Shown here: piece after piece, positions 25,356 to 32,850 of the stretch
Position numbering within the stretch: position 1 is the stretch's first letter
Layout: the number at the start of each line of letters is the position of its first letter
Source of the DNA: JACPJP01 sp964650285
GTDB taxonomy: Archaea > Nanobdellota > Nanobdellia > Woesearchaeales > GW2011-AR4
Reading direction: 5' to 3'
Assembly (NCBI GenBank): GCA_964650285.1
Contig: CAZYSP010000002.1
Span: 1 to 64,000 of the forward strand
DNA length: 64,000 bases
Position numbers and translations under genes: made by a program
The notes under the pieces: generated by a model
Databases searched by the model: none
Seen by the model: only the letters and a program-made list of their open reading frames with translations
What the model was told of the DNA's origin: nothing

Positions 25356-25787
25356 TCATCTAAACAAATCCTTAAAGCTTATATTGAGTTTTTTTCCTGT
25401 TTTGATGTCTTTTGCAAAGACCTTTTTTTGTATGCTGATTACCTTTATTTTGTCTCCTTTGTATTCTATTATGTCTCCTTTTTTGAATTTTGGGATGCGG
25501 AAAAGCACATTTACCCTATAAAGGTCTTTGCTGGTTACCCTGCTTCTGGTGTGCAGCTTTCTGCTCACTATTAACTGGCCAGAAAAATGGTGCTGGAGTT
25601 TGTTTCCAAGGCTTCTTAGGAGTTTTTGCGGAGCTACGTAAATATCTATTCCGTTTGTTACCTTGCTTATCTTAGCTATATTTGCATTTTCATTTTTTTC
25701 TATTTCCTTCACTGCAAATTCAACTACTTCATCGCCTATATTTCTTAACTGCAATGTTCCTTCAAAATAGTCCTTATTGTGCATCAT
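25356..25787 (-). CDS. NMD3-like protein lacking the zinc-binding domain
   Basis: 143 residues resembling the C-terminal part of archaeal NMD3: IDIYVAPQKLLRSLGNKLQHHF, the VSRKLHTRSRVTSKDLYRVNVLFR block and the GDIIEYKGDKIKVISI barrel. NMD3 binds the large ribosomal subunit. Archaeal NMD3 usually has an N-terminal four-cysteine zinc domain and over 220 residues; here the protein starts about where that domain would end, and no cysteines are seen. It is flanked on both sides by structured elements. Confidence 0.75.
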   Translation of the reverse strand: MMHNKDYFEGTLQLRNIGDEVVEFAVKEIEKNENANIAKISKVTNGIDIYVAPQKLLRSLGNKLQHHFSGQLIVSRKLHTRSRVTSKDLYRVNVLFRIPKFKKGDIIEYKGDKIKVISIQKKVFAKDIKTGKKLNISFKDLFR

Positions 25788-25796
25788 TGTAAAATT

Positions 25797-25935
25797 GGTC
25801 TATGCCAGAGCGGAATTGAAGCCAAAATGCTGCATCTTGATTCTTTCCGTAAAAACACTTGGTAAAGGTACACAGCATTTTTATTAATGTCTTTGCATGC
25901 TTTTGCCCGCCCGCCTCCCCTAGAAAGGCATAGCC
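25797..25935. repeat. Structured dispersed element, copy 4
   Basis: Terminal stem CTATGCC with GGCATAG (25800-25806 and 25927-25933, extended by GG/CC with one bulge), CAGAGCGGA, AAAATGCTG pairing with CAGCATTTT, and GCCCGCCCGCCTCCCCTA next to the right stem. It sits between the divergent NMD3-like and signal peptidase genes, only 10 bp before the NMD3-like start. Confidence 0.7.
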
Positions 25936-25999
25936 CCTTTTTATATATATTCAACAAAAACAAAAGCTTTTTATGCTTTCTTGTTGTTTTTTGGGGTTT

Positions 26000-26602
26000 A
26001 TGGGTAAAAGGAAGTTTAAAAAACTACTTAAAAAGGTGTGGTATTTCATTTGGGAAGACAACAGTATATGGAGCTGGTTTGTTAATGTAATACTGGCATT
26101 TGTTCTTATTAAGTTTATTGTGTATCCTGGTTTGGGTTTTTTATTGACAACTAGCCATCCTGTTGTTGCGGTTGTAAGCGAGAGTATGGAGCACAATATG
26201 GAGTTTGATGCGTGGTGGGAAAAAAATAATGATTGGTATATTGAAAATGGAATTAATAAAGAATATTTTGAAAAATTTCCATTAAAAAATGGCTTTAATA
26301 AAGGGGATATTATGGTTTTAGTTGGCAAGGATGTAGAAGATATTAATATCGGGGATATAATAGTTTTCAAAAGCAACAGAAAAGATCCTATAATACACAG
26401 GGTTGTTAAAAAAATGCAAAATGGTGAAATTCATTTCCAGACAAAAGGCGACAATAACAAGGATTCCATAAAAAATAGCAAACTTGATGAGACGAATTTA
26501 AGAGAAAATATTATAATAGGAAAAGCTGTTTTTAGAGTGCCTTTATTAGGATACATAAAAATATGGTTTGTTGAGATACTTAAATTTATAGGTCTGGCAT
26601 AA
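26000..26602 (+). CDS. Signal peptidase I (Sec11 type)
   Basis: 200 residues from ATG 26000, with GGGG upstream. One N-terminal TM helix (about 25-50) is followed by the SxSMEH catalytic serine motif (S62), a DIIVFKS strand, the PIIHRVV histidine that replaces the bacterial lysine, and GDNNKDS. This is the Ser-His archaeal/ER type that cleaves signal peptides of secreted proteins such as those encoded nearby. A C-terminal hydrophobic segment is present. An insertion between the Ser and the next beta-strand is longer than usual. Confidence 0.88.
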   Translation: MGKRKFKKLLKKVWYFIWEDNSIWSWFVNVILAFVLIKFIVYPGLGFLLTTSHPVVAVVSESMEHNMEFDAWWEKNNDWYIENGINKEYFEKFPLKNGFNKGDIMVLVGKDVEDINIGDIIVFKSNRKDPIIHRVVKKMQNGEIHFQTKGDNNKDSIKNSKLDETNLRENIIIGKAVFRVPLLGYIKIWFVEILKFIGLA

Positions 26603-26651
26603 TGATTCAGTAAGATTATTATATAAGAACTAAAAATGAGGCTTAAATAAA

Positions 26652-26966
26652 ATGTTTTGTCCGAAGTGCGGTTCTGTATTGTTGCCGAAAAAGGAGGGAA
26701 ATAAGAAGAGCCTAGTGTGCAGTTGTGGATATAAAAGCACTAATGTAGAGGGTATAAAGATAACTGAAACTGTGGCTAAAAAGGAAAAAGAAGTTGAGGT
26801 GATAGAGAACAGTATCGATATACTTCCAAAAACCAAGGTTAAATGCGAGACGTGCGGGCATAAGGGGGCTTTTTTCTGGACTGTACAAACAAGAGCAGGA
26901 GACGAACCAGAGACTAAATTTATGAAGTGTGAGAAGTGCGGGCATATATGGAGAGATTATGATTGA
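26652..26966 (+). CDS. tfs: Transcription factor S (TFIIS/RPB9-like)
   Basis: A 104-residue archaeal TFS that stimulates transcript cleavage by backtracked RNA polymerase. The N-terminal ribbon has CPKC and CSCG; the C-terminal ribbon has CETCGH ... CEKCGHIWRDYD. The catalytic hairpin contains the DE pair in TRAGDEPET. Length is normal. A TATA-like ATTATATAAG lies about 30 bp upstream. Confidence 0.95.
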   Translation: MFCPKCGSVLLPKKEGNKKSLVCSCGYKSTNVEGIKITETVAKKEKEVEVIENSIDILPKTKVKCETCGHKGAFFWTVQTRAGDEPETKFMKCEKCGHIWRDYD

Positions 26967-27061
26967 TAAGGCTTTTATCAAAAGTTTTAGGGTATAGAAA
27001 GTTATAAATAATAAACATTTAAATATTATCTTTGAAATACTAATTAAAAAAGAGGTGCTAG

Positions 27062-28219
27062 ATGGAGTTGGGGCGTTTAATAAATCTTGTAGTTATTTCT
27101 GGTATTTTTAGTAAAAAGGATGATGAATTAGACATATTGCCACCGCCTCCGCCATTTCCCGAGATTGGAAAAGAAAGTGGGGGGGTGAAAGAAGCCAGGA
27201 AAATAAGAGAAGAGCAAGAAAATCAAAAACAAAAGGAAATTGCGCTTAAAAGAAAAAAAGTGGAGCAGGAGAAAAGGCACAAAGAAAGAAAAAAAGCAGG
27301 GTTAGAGAGAGAGAGAGAACTGGAGGAAAAAAGAAAGTTAGCTGAAAAACACAGAAAGGAGAAATTAAGGAAAGAGAAAAGAAAAGCTAGAGGAAAAGGA
27401 GTTTTTGATTTCTTTCATGGCGTGGGTTTAGTTAAAACTGAAAAAGAAAAAAAGGAATACAGAAGGCAGAAGCAAAAAGAAAAAGAGCAGAGGGAATTGG
27501 AAAAGAAGAAGAGAGAGGAAGAGAAAAAAAGATTAGAGGAAGGGAGAAGAAAGCAACAGGAGGAATCAAGGAAAGAGAGAAAGTTGGAGGAAAAGAGAGA
27601 AAAAGATCTTGCACTTAAAAGGGAAGAAGAAAAAAAGAACCAAGTTAAAGAGAAAACAGTACAAAGACCAAAAAAGGCAGTTTTTGGAAAAATTTTCAAG
27701 AAAAGAGAGGAAACTGAATTTGCTAAAGAACTAAAAGAGATAGAAAAAATAGCTCAAAAACCAGTAAAAGAAAAAAAGAAAGGTGTGAAAGCAAAGTTAG
27801 AGATGCCAGAGCTTATATCCTTAAAGACAGAGAAATTTGAGAAGGAAACAACAAAGCCAGAGGAGGTTGTGAAAGCAGAGGAAGAGATACAAAAAGCAAT
27901 TAGTGGAATGAGAAAGGCAAAGAAAGCTTCTGTTGTAAAGGGCCTGTTTAGGAAGAAAAAACCTGCTGAGGAAAAGGTAGAAACTCTTGAGGTAATGCCA
28001 AGAACTTATGACAAGATAGACCATGTTGAGCTAATTGAGGAAAAAGTACACAAAGCAAGGTTAGCGTTGATGGACTTCAAGTTTGATGAAGCAAAAAGAA
28101 GATACATAGAGATAATGAAGATGTATAATGAGCTAGAGCCTAAAAAGAAATCAAAAGTTTACCATGACATTAAGGATTTGTATTATGAGAGGAAGTCTGC
28201 AGAGAAGTTTGTGAAGTAG
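27062..28219 (+). CDS. Charged coiled-coil protein with FFHG motif and helical C-terminal domain
   Basis: 385 residues: a hydrophobic N-terminal segment (INLVVISGIF), a Pro-rich spacer (PPPPPF), a long Glu/Lys/Arg coiled coil, the motif FFHGVGLVKTEKEK near residue 117, and a C-terminal domain (about 325-382) of paired helices with LALMDFKFDEAKRRYIEI. The motif and C-terminal domain are shared with the giant protein at 5974. AGAGGTG lies 8 bases before ATG. Without a full TM helix it is probably cytoplasmic but membrane-associated. Function unknown. Confidence 0.65.
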   Translation: MELGRLINLVVISGIFSKKDDELDILPPPPPFPEIGKESGGVKEARKIREEQENQKQKEIALKRKKVEQEKRHKERKKAGLERERELEEKRKLAEKHRKEKLRKEKRKARGKGVFDFFHGVGLVKTEKEKKEYRRQKQKEKEQRELEKKKREEEKKRLEEGRRKQQEESRKERKLEEKREKDLALKREEEKKNQVKEKTVQRPKKAVFGKIFKKREETEFAKELKEIEKIAQKPVKEKKKGVKAKLEMPELISLKTEKFEKETTKPEEVVKAEEEIQKAISGMRKAKKASVVKGLFRKKKPAEEKVETLEVMPRTYDKIDHVELIEEKVHKARLALMDFKFDEAKRRYIEIMKMYNELEPKKKSKVYHDIKDLYYERKSAEKFVK

Positions 28220-28290
28220 TTAGTTCAATTTTGTTGTTTTTTACTAGAAAAGCGTAAATAAAAAAGAGCATAACTTATTATTAATGGAGA

Positions 28291-28761
28291 ATAAAAAACT
28301 TAAATAAGAGGTTAGATGAAGTTCTAGAAAGATTACATTATCTGGAGAGGGTTATTAGGAACCTTAAAGATAGAGAAGGAACGTTAATTACAGGGGTTGG
28401 AGGGGTTGATGAAAGACTGTTTAGAGAGATAGCAAATTATGAAATGTCAACGGAGGAATTGAAGAGGGCCTTTGTGTTGCTTCTGAGGCAGGATGCCAGA
28501 AGATTGAAAGATATGTGTATTAATAATATCGACCTCTTTGGTAATGTATCGGAAGGGTTTAGCAAAATTGATAGAATTCTTGATTTTATAAGGGAGCATG
28601 AAGACCATGATATAAAAAAATCAAAAGAATTACAGGAATTTGTAGCGAAATCTAAGATCAGATTGAACAATATAAGAAAAAAGATGGTTGATGGTGTCAA
28701 TAAAAAAAGAGGAGAGAAAAAAGAGATGCGGGATACGAAAAGGTTGCAGAGATGGAAGTAA
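28291..28761 (+). CDS. Helical hypothetical protein with apparent AUA start
   Basis: The first ATG in frame (28444) would drop 51 codons of clearly coding, amphipathic sequence (LDEVLERLHYLERVIRNL and onwards). The frame is open back to a TAA at 28282 with no ATG, GTG or TTG, so the start is probably ATA 28291. A TAAATAAA element about 30 bp upstream would place transcription near it. The whole product is about 156 residues, entirely helical, ending in a basic tail. No family recognised. Confidence 0.55.
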   Translation: MKNLNKRLDEVLERLHYLERVIRNLKDREGTLITGVGGVDERLFREIANYEMSTEELKRAFVLLLRQDARRLKDMCINNIDLFGNVSEGFSKIDRILDFIREHEDHDIKKSKELQEFVAKSKIRLNNIRKKMVDGVNKKRGEKKEMRDTKRLQRWK

Positions 28762-28838
28762 CAGTCCCAATAAGTACTTCTTGATTTATAATTTATTTTT
28801 CCGCAAAGTTAATAAATTATATATTTTTCTAGATTTTT

Positions 28839-29459
28839 ATGGTTAAGGGATTTTTTATTGTTATGGATGGTATAGATGGCAGTGGCAAGAGTGAAATGGT
28901 AAAGCTTCTGCATGACTATCTTTTGTCAAAGAGCAAGAAATACAGGATTTTGACAACTAGAGAGCCGACAAATGGTATGTATGGCAAGGAAATAAGGGAT
29001 ATTCTGGCAAAAGAGAAGGATCCTAACATAAACGGGCAGAAGATGCTTGAGCTGTTTATAAAAGACAGGGAAGAGCATTTGAAAAACACAGTTATTCCGT
29101 TTTTAAACAAATCAAATGACCATGAGGCGAATATAGTCATATGCGACAGGTATTATTACTCAACTATTGCCTTCCAGGCTACACAAGGCTTGGATATGAA
29201 GATGCTTATAGAGATAAATAAAGAATTTTTAATGCCAGAGATTGCCTTTATACTTGATGTGAGGCCAGAGGTTGCTTTGGAAAGAATAAAGAGCAGGGAA
29301 AAAGAGAAGTTTGAGCAGCTTGAGTTTATGAATAAGCTAAGAGAAAGGTTTTTAGAACTTCCTAGATTATTGAAAGATAATATAAAGATAATTGATGCTT
29401 CTAGAGTCCTGAATGAGGTTTTTAATGATATAAAGAAAGAAGTAGACAAATTATTTTAG
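28839..29459 (+). CDS. tmk: Thymidylate kinase
   Basis: 206 residues; phosphorylates dTMP to dTDP. P-loop GIDGSGKSE at 10-18, TTREPT (Thr/Arg-Glu-Pro, substrate binding), the CDRYYYSTIAFQ motif and the LID-region ERIKSREKEK are all visible. Length is normal. It stands opposite dut, which makes dUMP; the two contribute to the same dTTP pathway, although thymidylate synthase is not in the window. Confidence 0.93.
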   Translation: MVKGFFIVMDGIDGSGKSEMVKLLHDYLLSKSKKYRILTTREPTNGMYGKEIRDILAKEKDPNINGQKMLELFIKDREEHLKNTVIPFLNKSNDHEANIVICDRYYYSTIAFQATQGLDMKMLIEINKEFLMPEIAFILDVRPEVALERIKSREKEKFEQLEFMNKLRERFLELPRLLKDNIKIIDASRVLNEVFNDIKKEVDKLF

Positions 29460-29471
29460 ATTTTAGAAAAA

Positions 29472-29564
29472 TTAAGCTTGCTCTTCCTCATCCTCTTCTT
29501 CCTTTTTCTCTTCAAACTCATCCAACTTTTTGTTTTTTTGTGTTGTTTTGTAGCTTACTGGCAT
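29472..29564 (-). CDS. 30-residue acidic-tailed small protein downstream of dut
   Basis: The peptide begins MPVSYKTTQKNKKLDEF and ends in an almost pure Glu/Asp tail. The ATG is preceded by AAAGAGGTG with a 4-base spacing, among the better ribosome-binding sites here, and starts 12 bases after the dut stop, so it should be cotranslated with dut. Length and composition suggest a disordered partner or chaperone-like peptide. No family recognised. Confidence 0.5.
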   Translation of the reverse strand: MPVSYKTTQKNKKLDEFEEKKEEEDEEEQA

Positions 29565-29576
29565 TTTGCACCTCTT

Positions 29577-30008
29577 TTATAAGCCTGTACTTCCGAAACC
29601 ATTCTCGTTTCTTGTTGTTTTTCCCAGTTCTTTTACTTCCTCAAATACAGCTTCCTCAACTTTGGCGAATATAAGCTGTCCAATCTTTTTTCCCTTTTCA
29701 ATCTTATAAGGCTCATTGCTGAAATTTATTAGTGGAACTCTTATTTCTCCCCTATAGCTGCTGTCTATTGTACCTACTGCATTCGCATGGCTTATTCCAT
29801 GATTTAAGGCCAAACCAGATTTTGGTCTTACCTGAGCTTCATAGCCATGAGGGATTTCCAGCTTTAATCCAGTTGGGATTAACTTGCGTTCCATTGGCTT
29901 AAGAGTATGTTCCTCTGCGGAATAAAGGTCAACCCCCGAATCACCATCATGGGCATAGCTTGGTGCCGGGATATTGGAAATTTTTTGCATCTTTATTGTG
30001 AGGGACAT
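29577..30008 (-). CDS. dut: Deoxyuridine 5'-triphosphate nucleotidohydrolase
   Basis: 143 residues from the ATG at 30008 (MSLTIKMQKISNIPAP). Trimeric dUTPase motifs are complete: DSGVDLYS (I), RPKSGLALNHGI (II), GTIDSSYRGEIRVPLINF (III), IGQLIFA (IV) and the terminal GFGSTGL (V). It hydrolyses dUTP to dUMP and pyrophosphate. Longer frames starting at 30077 add non-conserved sequence and cross the likely promoter. Confidence 0.93.
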   Translation of the reverse strand: MSLTIKMQKISNIPAPSYAHDGDSGVDLYSAEEHTLKPMERKLIPTGLKLEIPHGYEAQVRPKSGLALNHGISHANAVGTIDSSYRGEIRVPLINFSNEPYKIEKGKKIGQLIFAKVEEAVFEEVKELGKTTRNENGFGSTGL

Positions 30009-30079
30009 TTTTAGAAATAAATTTTCATTAGCAAGCTCATATTTAAAGAATGTGGGAATAGAAAGTATATTTTGCAAAG

Positions 30080-30583
30080 TTATTTTTTGACAAAATCCAT
30101 TAGAGACTCTAAACTATGATGCATTACTTTCCCGTTTTCCGGATTTATTTTCATATTTAATGTTTTAAATGAATGCGTCATGTAGGTTATGTTCCATATA
30201 TTTCCATACTCTTCAAGGTTTTGCAATATTGCTATTGTTCTGCTTACTAACTCCTTTGGGTATTTGTTCTTTTGAAATTCCTTTGCTTTTTTTAAGATGC
30301 TTTTAAATGAAATTTCTATTTTTTCAGTATCTATTTGCTTTACTACTGTGTCTGGTTTTTTAAATACCTCTTCTTCTTCTTTTATTTCTATCATGTCTTG
30401 ATCAACAATAAAAGTGATTATTTTGTCTGTCGCTTTATGATAAAAGCCAAACTGCCATGGGACTTCTTTATTGTCCTCAAGCATTTTGAATGTATAAGAA
30501 AGAAAAGCATCTTTATTTTTAATGTTCCATTGTTTAAACTCTTTGCTTTCTTTTAATTTTTTTAGTGCTGAATCAAACTCCAT
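30080..30583 (-). CDS. Conserved hypothetical protein
   Basis: 167 residues with no signal peptide. An alpha/beta pattern is visible: an N-terminal helix (FDSALKKLKES), strands WQFGFYHKATDKIITFIVD, an acidic linker (EIKEEEEVF), a long helix, and strands IWNITYMTHSFKTLNMKI. The strand order ending in a repeated hairpin suggests a small PepSY-like or cystatin-like fold, but I cannot assign a family. It precedes dut on the same strand with a gap of about 70 bp. Confidence 0.55.
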   Translation of the reverse strand: MEFDSALKKLKESKEFKQWNIKNKDAFLSYTFKMLEDNKEVPWQFGFYHKATDKIITFIVDQDMIEIKEEEEVFKKPDTVVKQIDTEKIEISFKSILKKAKEFQKNKYPKELVSRTIAILQNLEEYGNIWNITYMTHSFKTLNMKINPENGKVMHHSLESLMDFVKK

Positions 30584-30635
30584 GCTCTACTGATAATAGT
30601 GAAAATTTAAATATGTTTGTAAAATACTTAAGAGT

Positions 30636-31607
30636 ATGGCAATTACAGTAAATGCAGTACATGAACAGAAAGAGCTTAAAGACAGAAAGAGATACAATGA
30701 GGGCTATCGTTTAGTTGGAAATCACTCTGCTGTTAAGATTTGTGGTTATTGCAGGAAAGCCGTTACTGGTAAAGATGTTTGTTATAAAAATACTTTTTAT
30801 GGAATAAAGAGCTGGAGATGCGTGCAGATGTCTCCTACTTTCTTTTGCGACCACAGGTGTGTTTTTTGCTGGAGAAATATTGATTATGTATGGCCTAAGT
30901 GGCAAGGCCCTATTGATGAGCCTGAGTTTATTGTGGATGAATGCATTAAGGCTCATATTGAGCTTCTGCAAGGGTTTAAGGGCAATTCTAATGTAGCTAA
31001 GGAAATGATTAAGGAAATTGAAAAACCACTGCACTTTGCTATTAGCTTGACAGGAGAACCAACAATGTATCCTAAGCTAGCTGAGATGATTGACTATATT
31101 AAGGAAAAGGGAATGAGTGCTTTTCTGGTTACTAACGGAACAATTCCAAATATGATTAAAAAACTAATTAATCATCAACCAACTCAGCTTTACATTAGTG
31201 TTTATGGTCCTGATAAAGAGATTTATCAGAAAACAGCTAATCCAATAAATAAAGATGGATGGGAAAAACTACAGAAAAGCTTGTCTATGATAAATAAGTT
31301 TAATAGAAATGTAATAAGGCTGACTTTAGTTAAGGGATTTAATTTTGTTGATCCTGAAGGCTATGCAGGATTAATTGAGAACTACAAGCCAATGTTTGTA
31401 GAAGCAAAAGGATATAGTTATGTTGGTCATAGCCAGCAACGTTTAGAAGTAAAAAATATGCCTTATCATCATGAGATAATGGAATTTGCAGAAAAAATTG
31501 AGGAAAACTCAAGCTATAAGGTAATTGATCAAAAGAAAGAAAGTAAGGTTGTCTTGTTGGTTAGAGAAGATTTTGAAGGCAGAAAGATGGATTTTGAGGA
31601 TTTGTAG
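30636..31607 (+). CDS. taw1: tRNA 4-demethylwyosine synthase (Taw1/TYW1)
   Basis: 323 residues of the archaeal TYW1 family, a radical-SAM enzyme that condenses pyruvate with m1G37 of tRNA-Phe to form the tricyclic wyosine base. The radical-SAM motif C71xxxC75xxC78 (CDHRCVFC) is present, as are further cysteines (36, 39, 49, 62) for the second cluster, the SLTGEPTMYP motif and GYSYVGHSQQRL near the end. Trm5 is expected elsewhere in the genome. Confidence 0.95.
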   Translation: MAITVNAVHEQKELKDRKRYNEGYRLVGNHSAVKICGYCRKAVTGKDVCYKNTFYGIKSWRCVQMSPTFFCDHRCVFCWRNIDYVWPKWQGPIDEPEFIVDECIKAHIELLQGFKGNSNVAKEMIKEIEKPLHFAISLTGEPTMYPKLAEMIDYIKEKGMSAFLVTNGTIPNMIKKLINHQPTQLYISVYGPDKEIYQKTANPINKDGWEKLQKSLSMINKFNRNVIRLTLVKGFNFVDPEGYAGLIENYKPMFVEAKGYSYVGHSQQRLEVKNMPYHHEIMEFAEKIEENSSYKVIDQKKESKVVLLVREDFEGRKMDFEDL

Positions 31608-31661
31608 AAGATTTTAAATATAGTTATTTATTAGTTAATGTTTATGGATAAAGAATTTAAA

Positions 31662-32264
31662 CTAGATTTTTATGATTTTTCCATAAGGACCGGGATTAAT
31701 AACTTCAGTTTTCTTTATCTTGTCTTTTTTGCCAAAGGTTTCATGCAAATGGCCGCATATATACAAATCTATTTTGTTTTTGATTACAAAGTTCCTGAAT
31801 GTCTTGTTTCCGCAGTGGCTGCCTACTATTAAATCAACCTTTGTTTTGTAAGGACTTGCGTGTGTTATGAAAATTATTTTTTTGTCCTTGTTCTTCCTCA
31901 TTATTTTTTTGAATTTTTCTCCTGTTTTGTAGAAGCCTGGAGTTGTTAATGAAAATCCTTCGCCACCGTAGCCCAGGAAAATGTGGTTATTCTGCCTGTA
32001 TTGTTTCTTATGGATGAAGATCAGATTTTTGTATTTTTTGCATATTTTTCTTAGCACTTTGTCTGTTTCGTGGTTGCCAGGGATTATGAGGGTTTTTTTC
32101 TTTAACTTGTTTAATTTATTTAAAATAAAATTAAGGTCCTGCTCGAAAATAGAAACATCTCCTGCGCATATTAATATGTCAGGATTTTGCTTTTTTACCT
32201 TTGATTTTATTTTTTTGAATGCGTAAGATGAAAGATGCAGATCTGTAAAGGCTAAGAGTTTCAT
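31662..32264 (-). CDS. Calcineurin-like metallophosphoesterase
   Basis: 200 residues with the complete two-metal motif set: FTDLHLSS, CAGDVS, PGNHETD, THASP and CGHLHE. It is about the size of small archaeal phosphoesterases of the MPE superfamily, and is unlike the MJ0936-type enzyme at 23591 in sequence. Substrate unknown. It is convergent with taw1 and seems to be alone. Confidence 0.85.
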   Translation of the reverse strand: MKLLAFTDLHLSSYAFKKIKSKVKKQNPDILICAGDVSIFEQDLNFILNKLNKLKKKTLIIPGNHETDKVLRKICKKYKNLIFIHKKQYRQNNHIFLGYGGEGFSLTTPGFYKTGEKFKKIMRKNKDKKIIFITHASPYKTKVDLIVGSHCGNKTFRNFVIKNKIDLYICGHLHETFGKKDKIKKTEVINPGPYGKIIKI

Positions 32265-32389
32265 TCTATTTATTTTTTAATTAATGATATATAAATATGT
32301 GTTTTTTATACATTATAAAGTTGTAGGGGTTAGATATTCCTCAATTTTAGAGTAGAATTTTTAAACAATTAAAAATATACCATATATAA

Positions 32390-32850
32390 ATGCCGAAGAA
32401 TAAACCAATTGGTGTATATTTTCTTAGTATAATTGTACTTCTGGGAGCAATTTACACTATAATCATCTTTTTACCTTACTTATCATTGTTTTCAAGACTG
32501 ATTTTGAATTGAATCTCAAAAATAGTTTGATATTAATTTTAGCTATGCTACCAACAATTTATGCTTCTTTAATAGTTTATGTTTCAATTAAAACTCTCCA
32601 ATTTAAAGAATCAGGGAGGAAATATATGATATTAGTATCCGTCCTAAATATTATAATCAAAGGTACACCTTTTGTTTATGACTTATTCTATAAGCAATAT
32701 AATATTAATGATTTGATAACTACTCTACTTACTACAATCTTTTCTATAGTTATAATATTCTATTTTGGAAGTAAACGAATAAAAAACATTTCAAAAAAAA
32801 TCAAACTGCACCATAATAATCTTCTAAAACTATTTTATCAATATTGTTAA
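32390..32850 (+). pseudogene. Integral membrane protein split by a frameshift
   Basis: ATG 32390 begins a hydrophobic 40-residue frame (MPKNKPIGVYFLSIIVLLG..) that ends at TGA about 32510. The next frame then continues with matching character (NLKNSLILILAMLPTIYASL ...) to 32850. A one-base shift near 32485-32493 would join them into one four-helix membrane protein of about 153 residues. Its end overlaps the opposite-strand VWA gene by 50 bp. No family recognised; it may be decayed or mis-sequenced. Confidence 0.45.
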
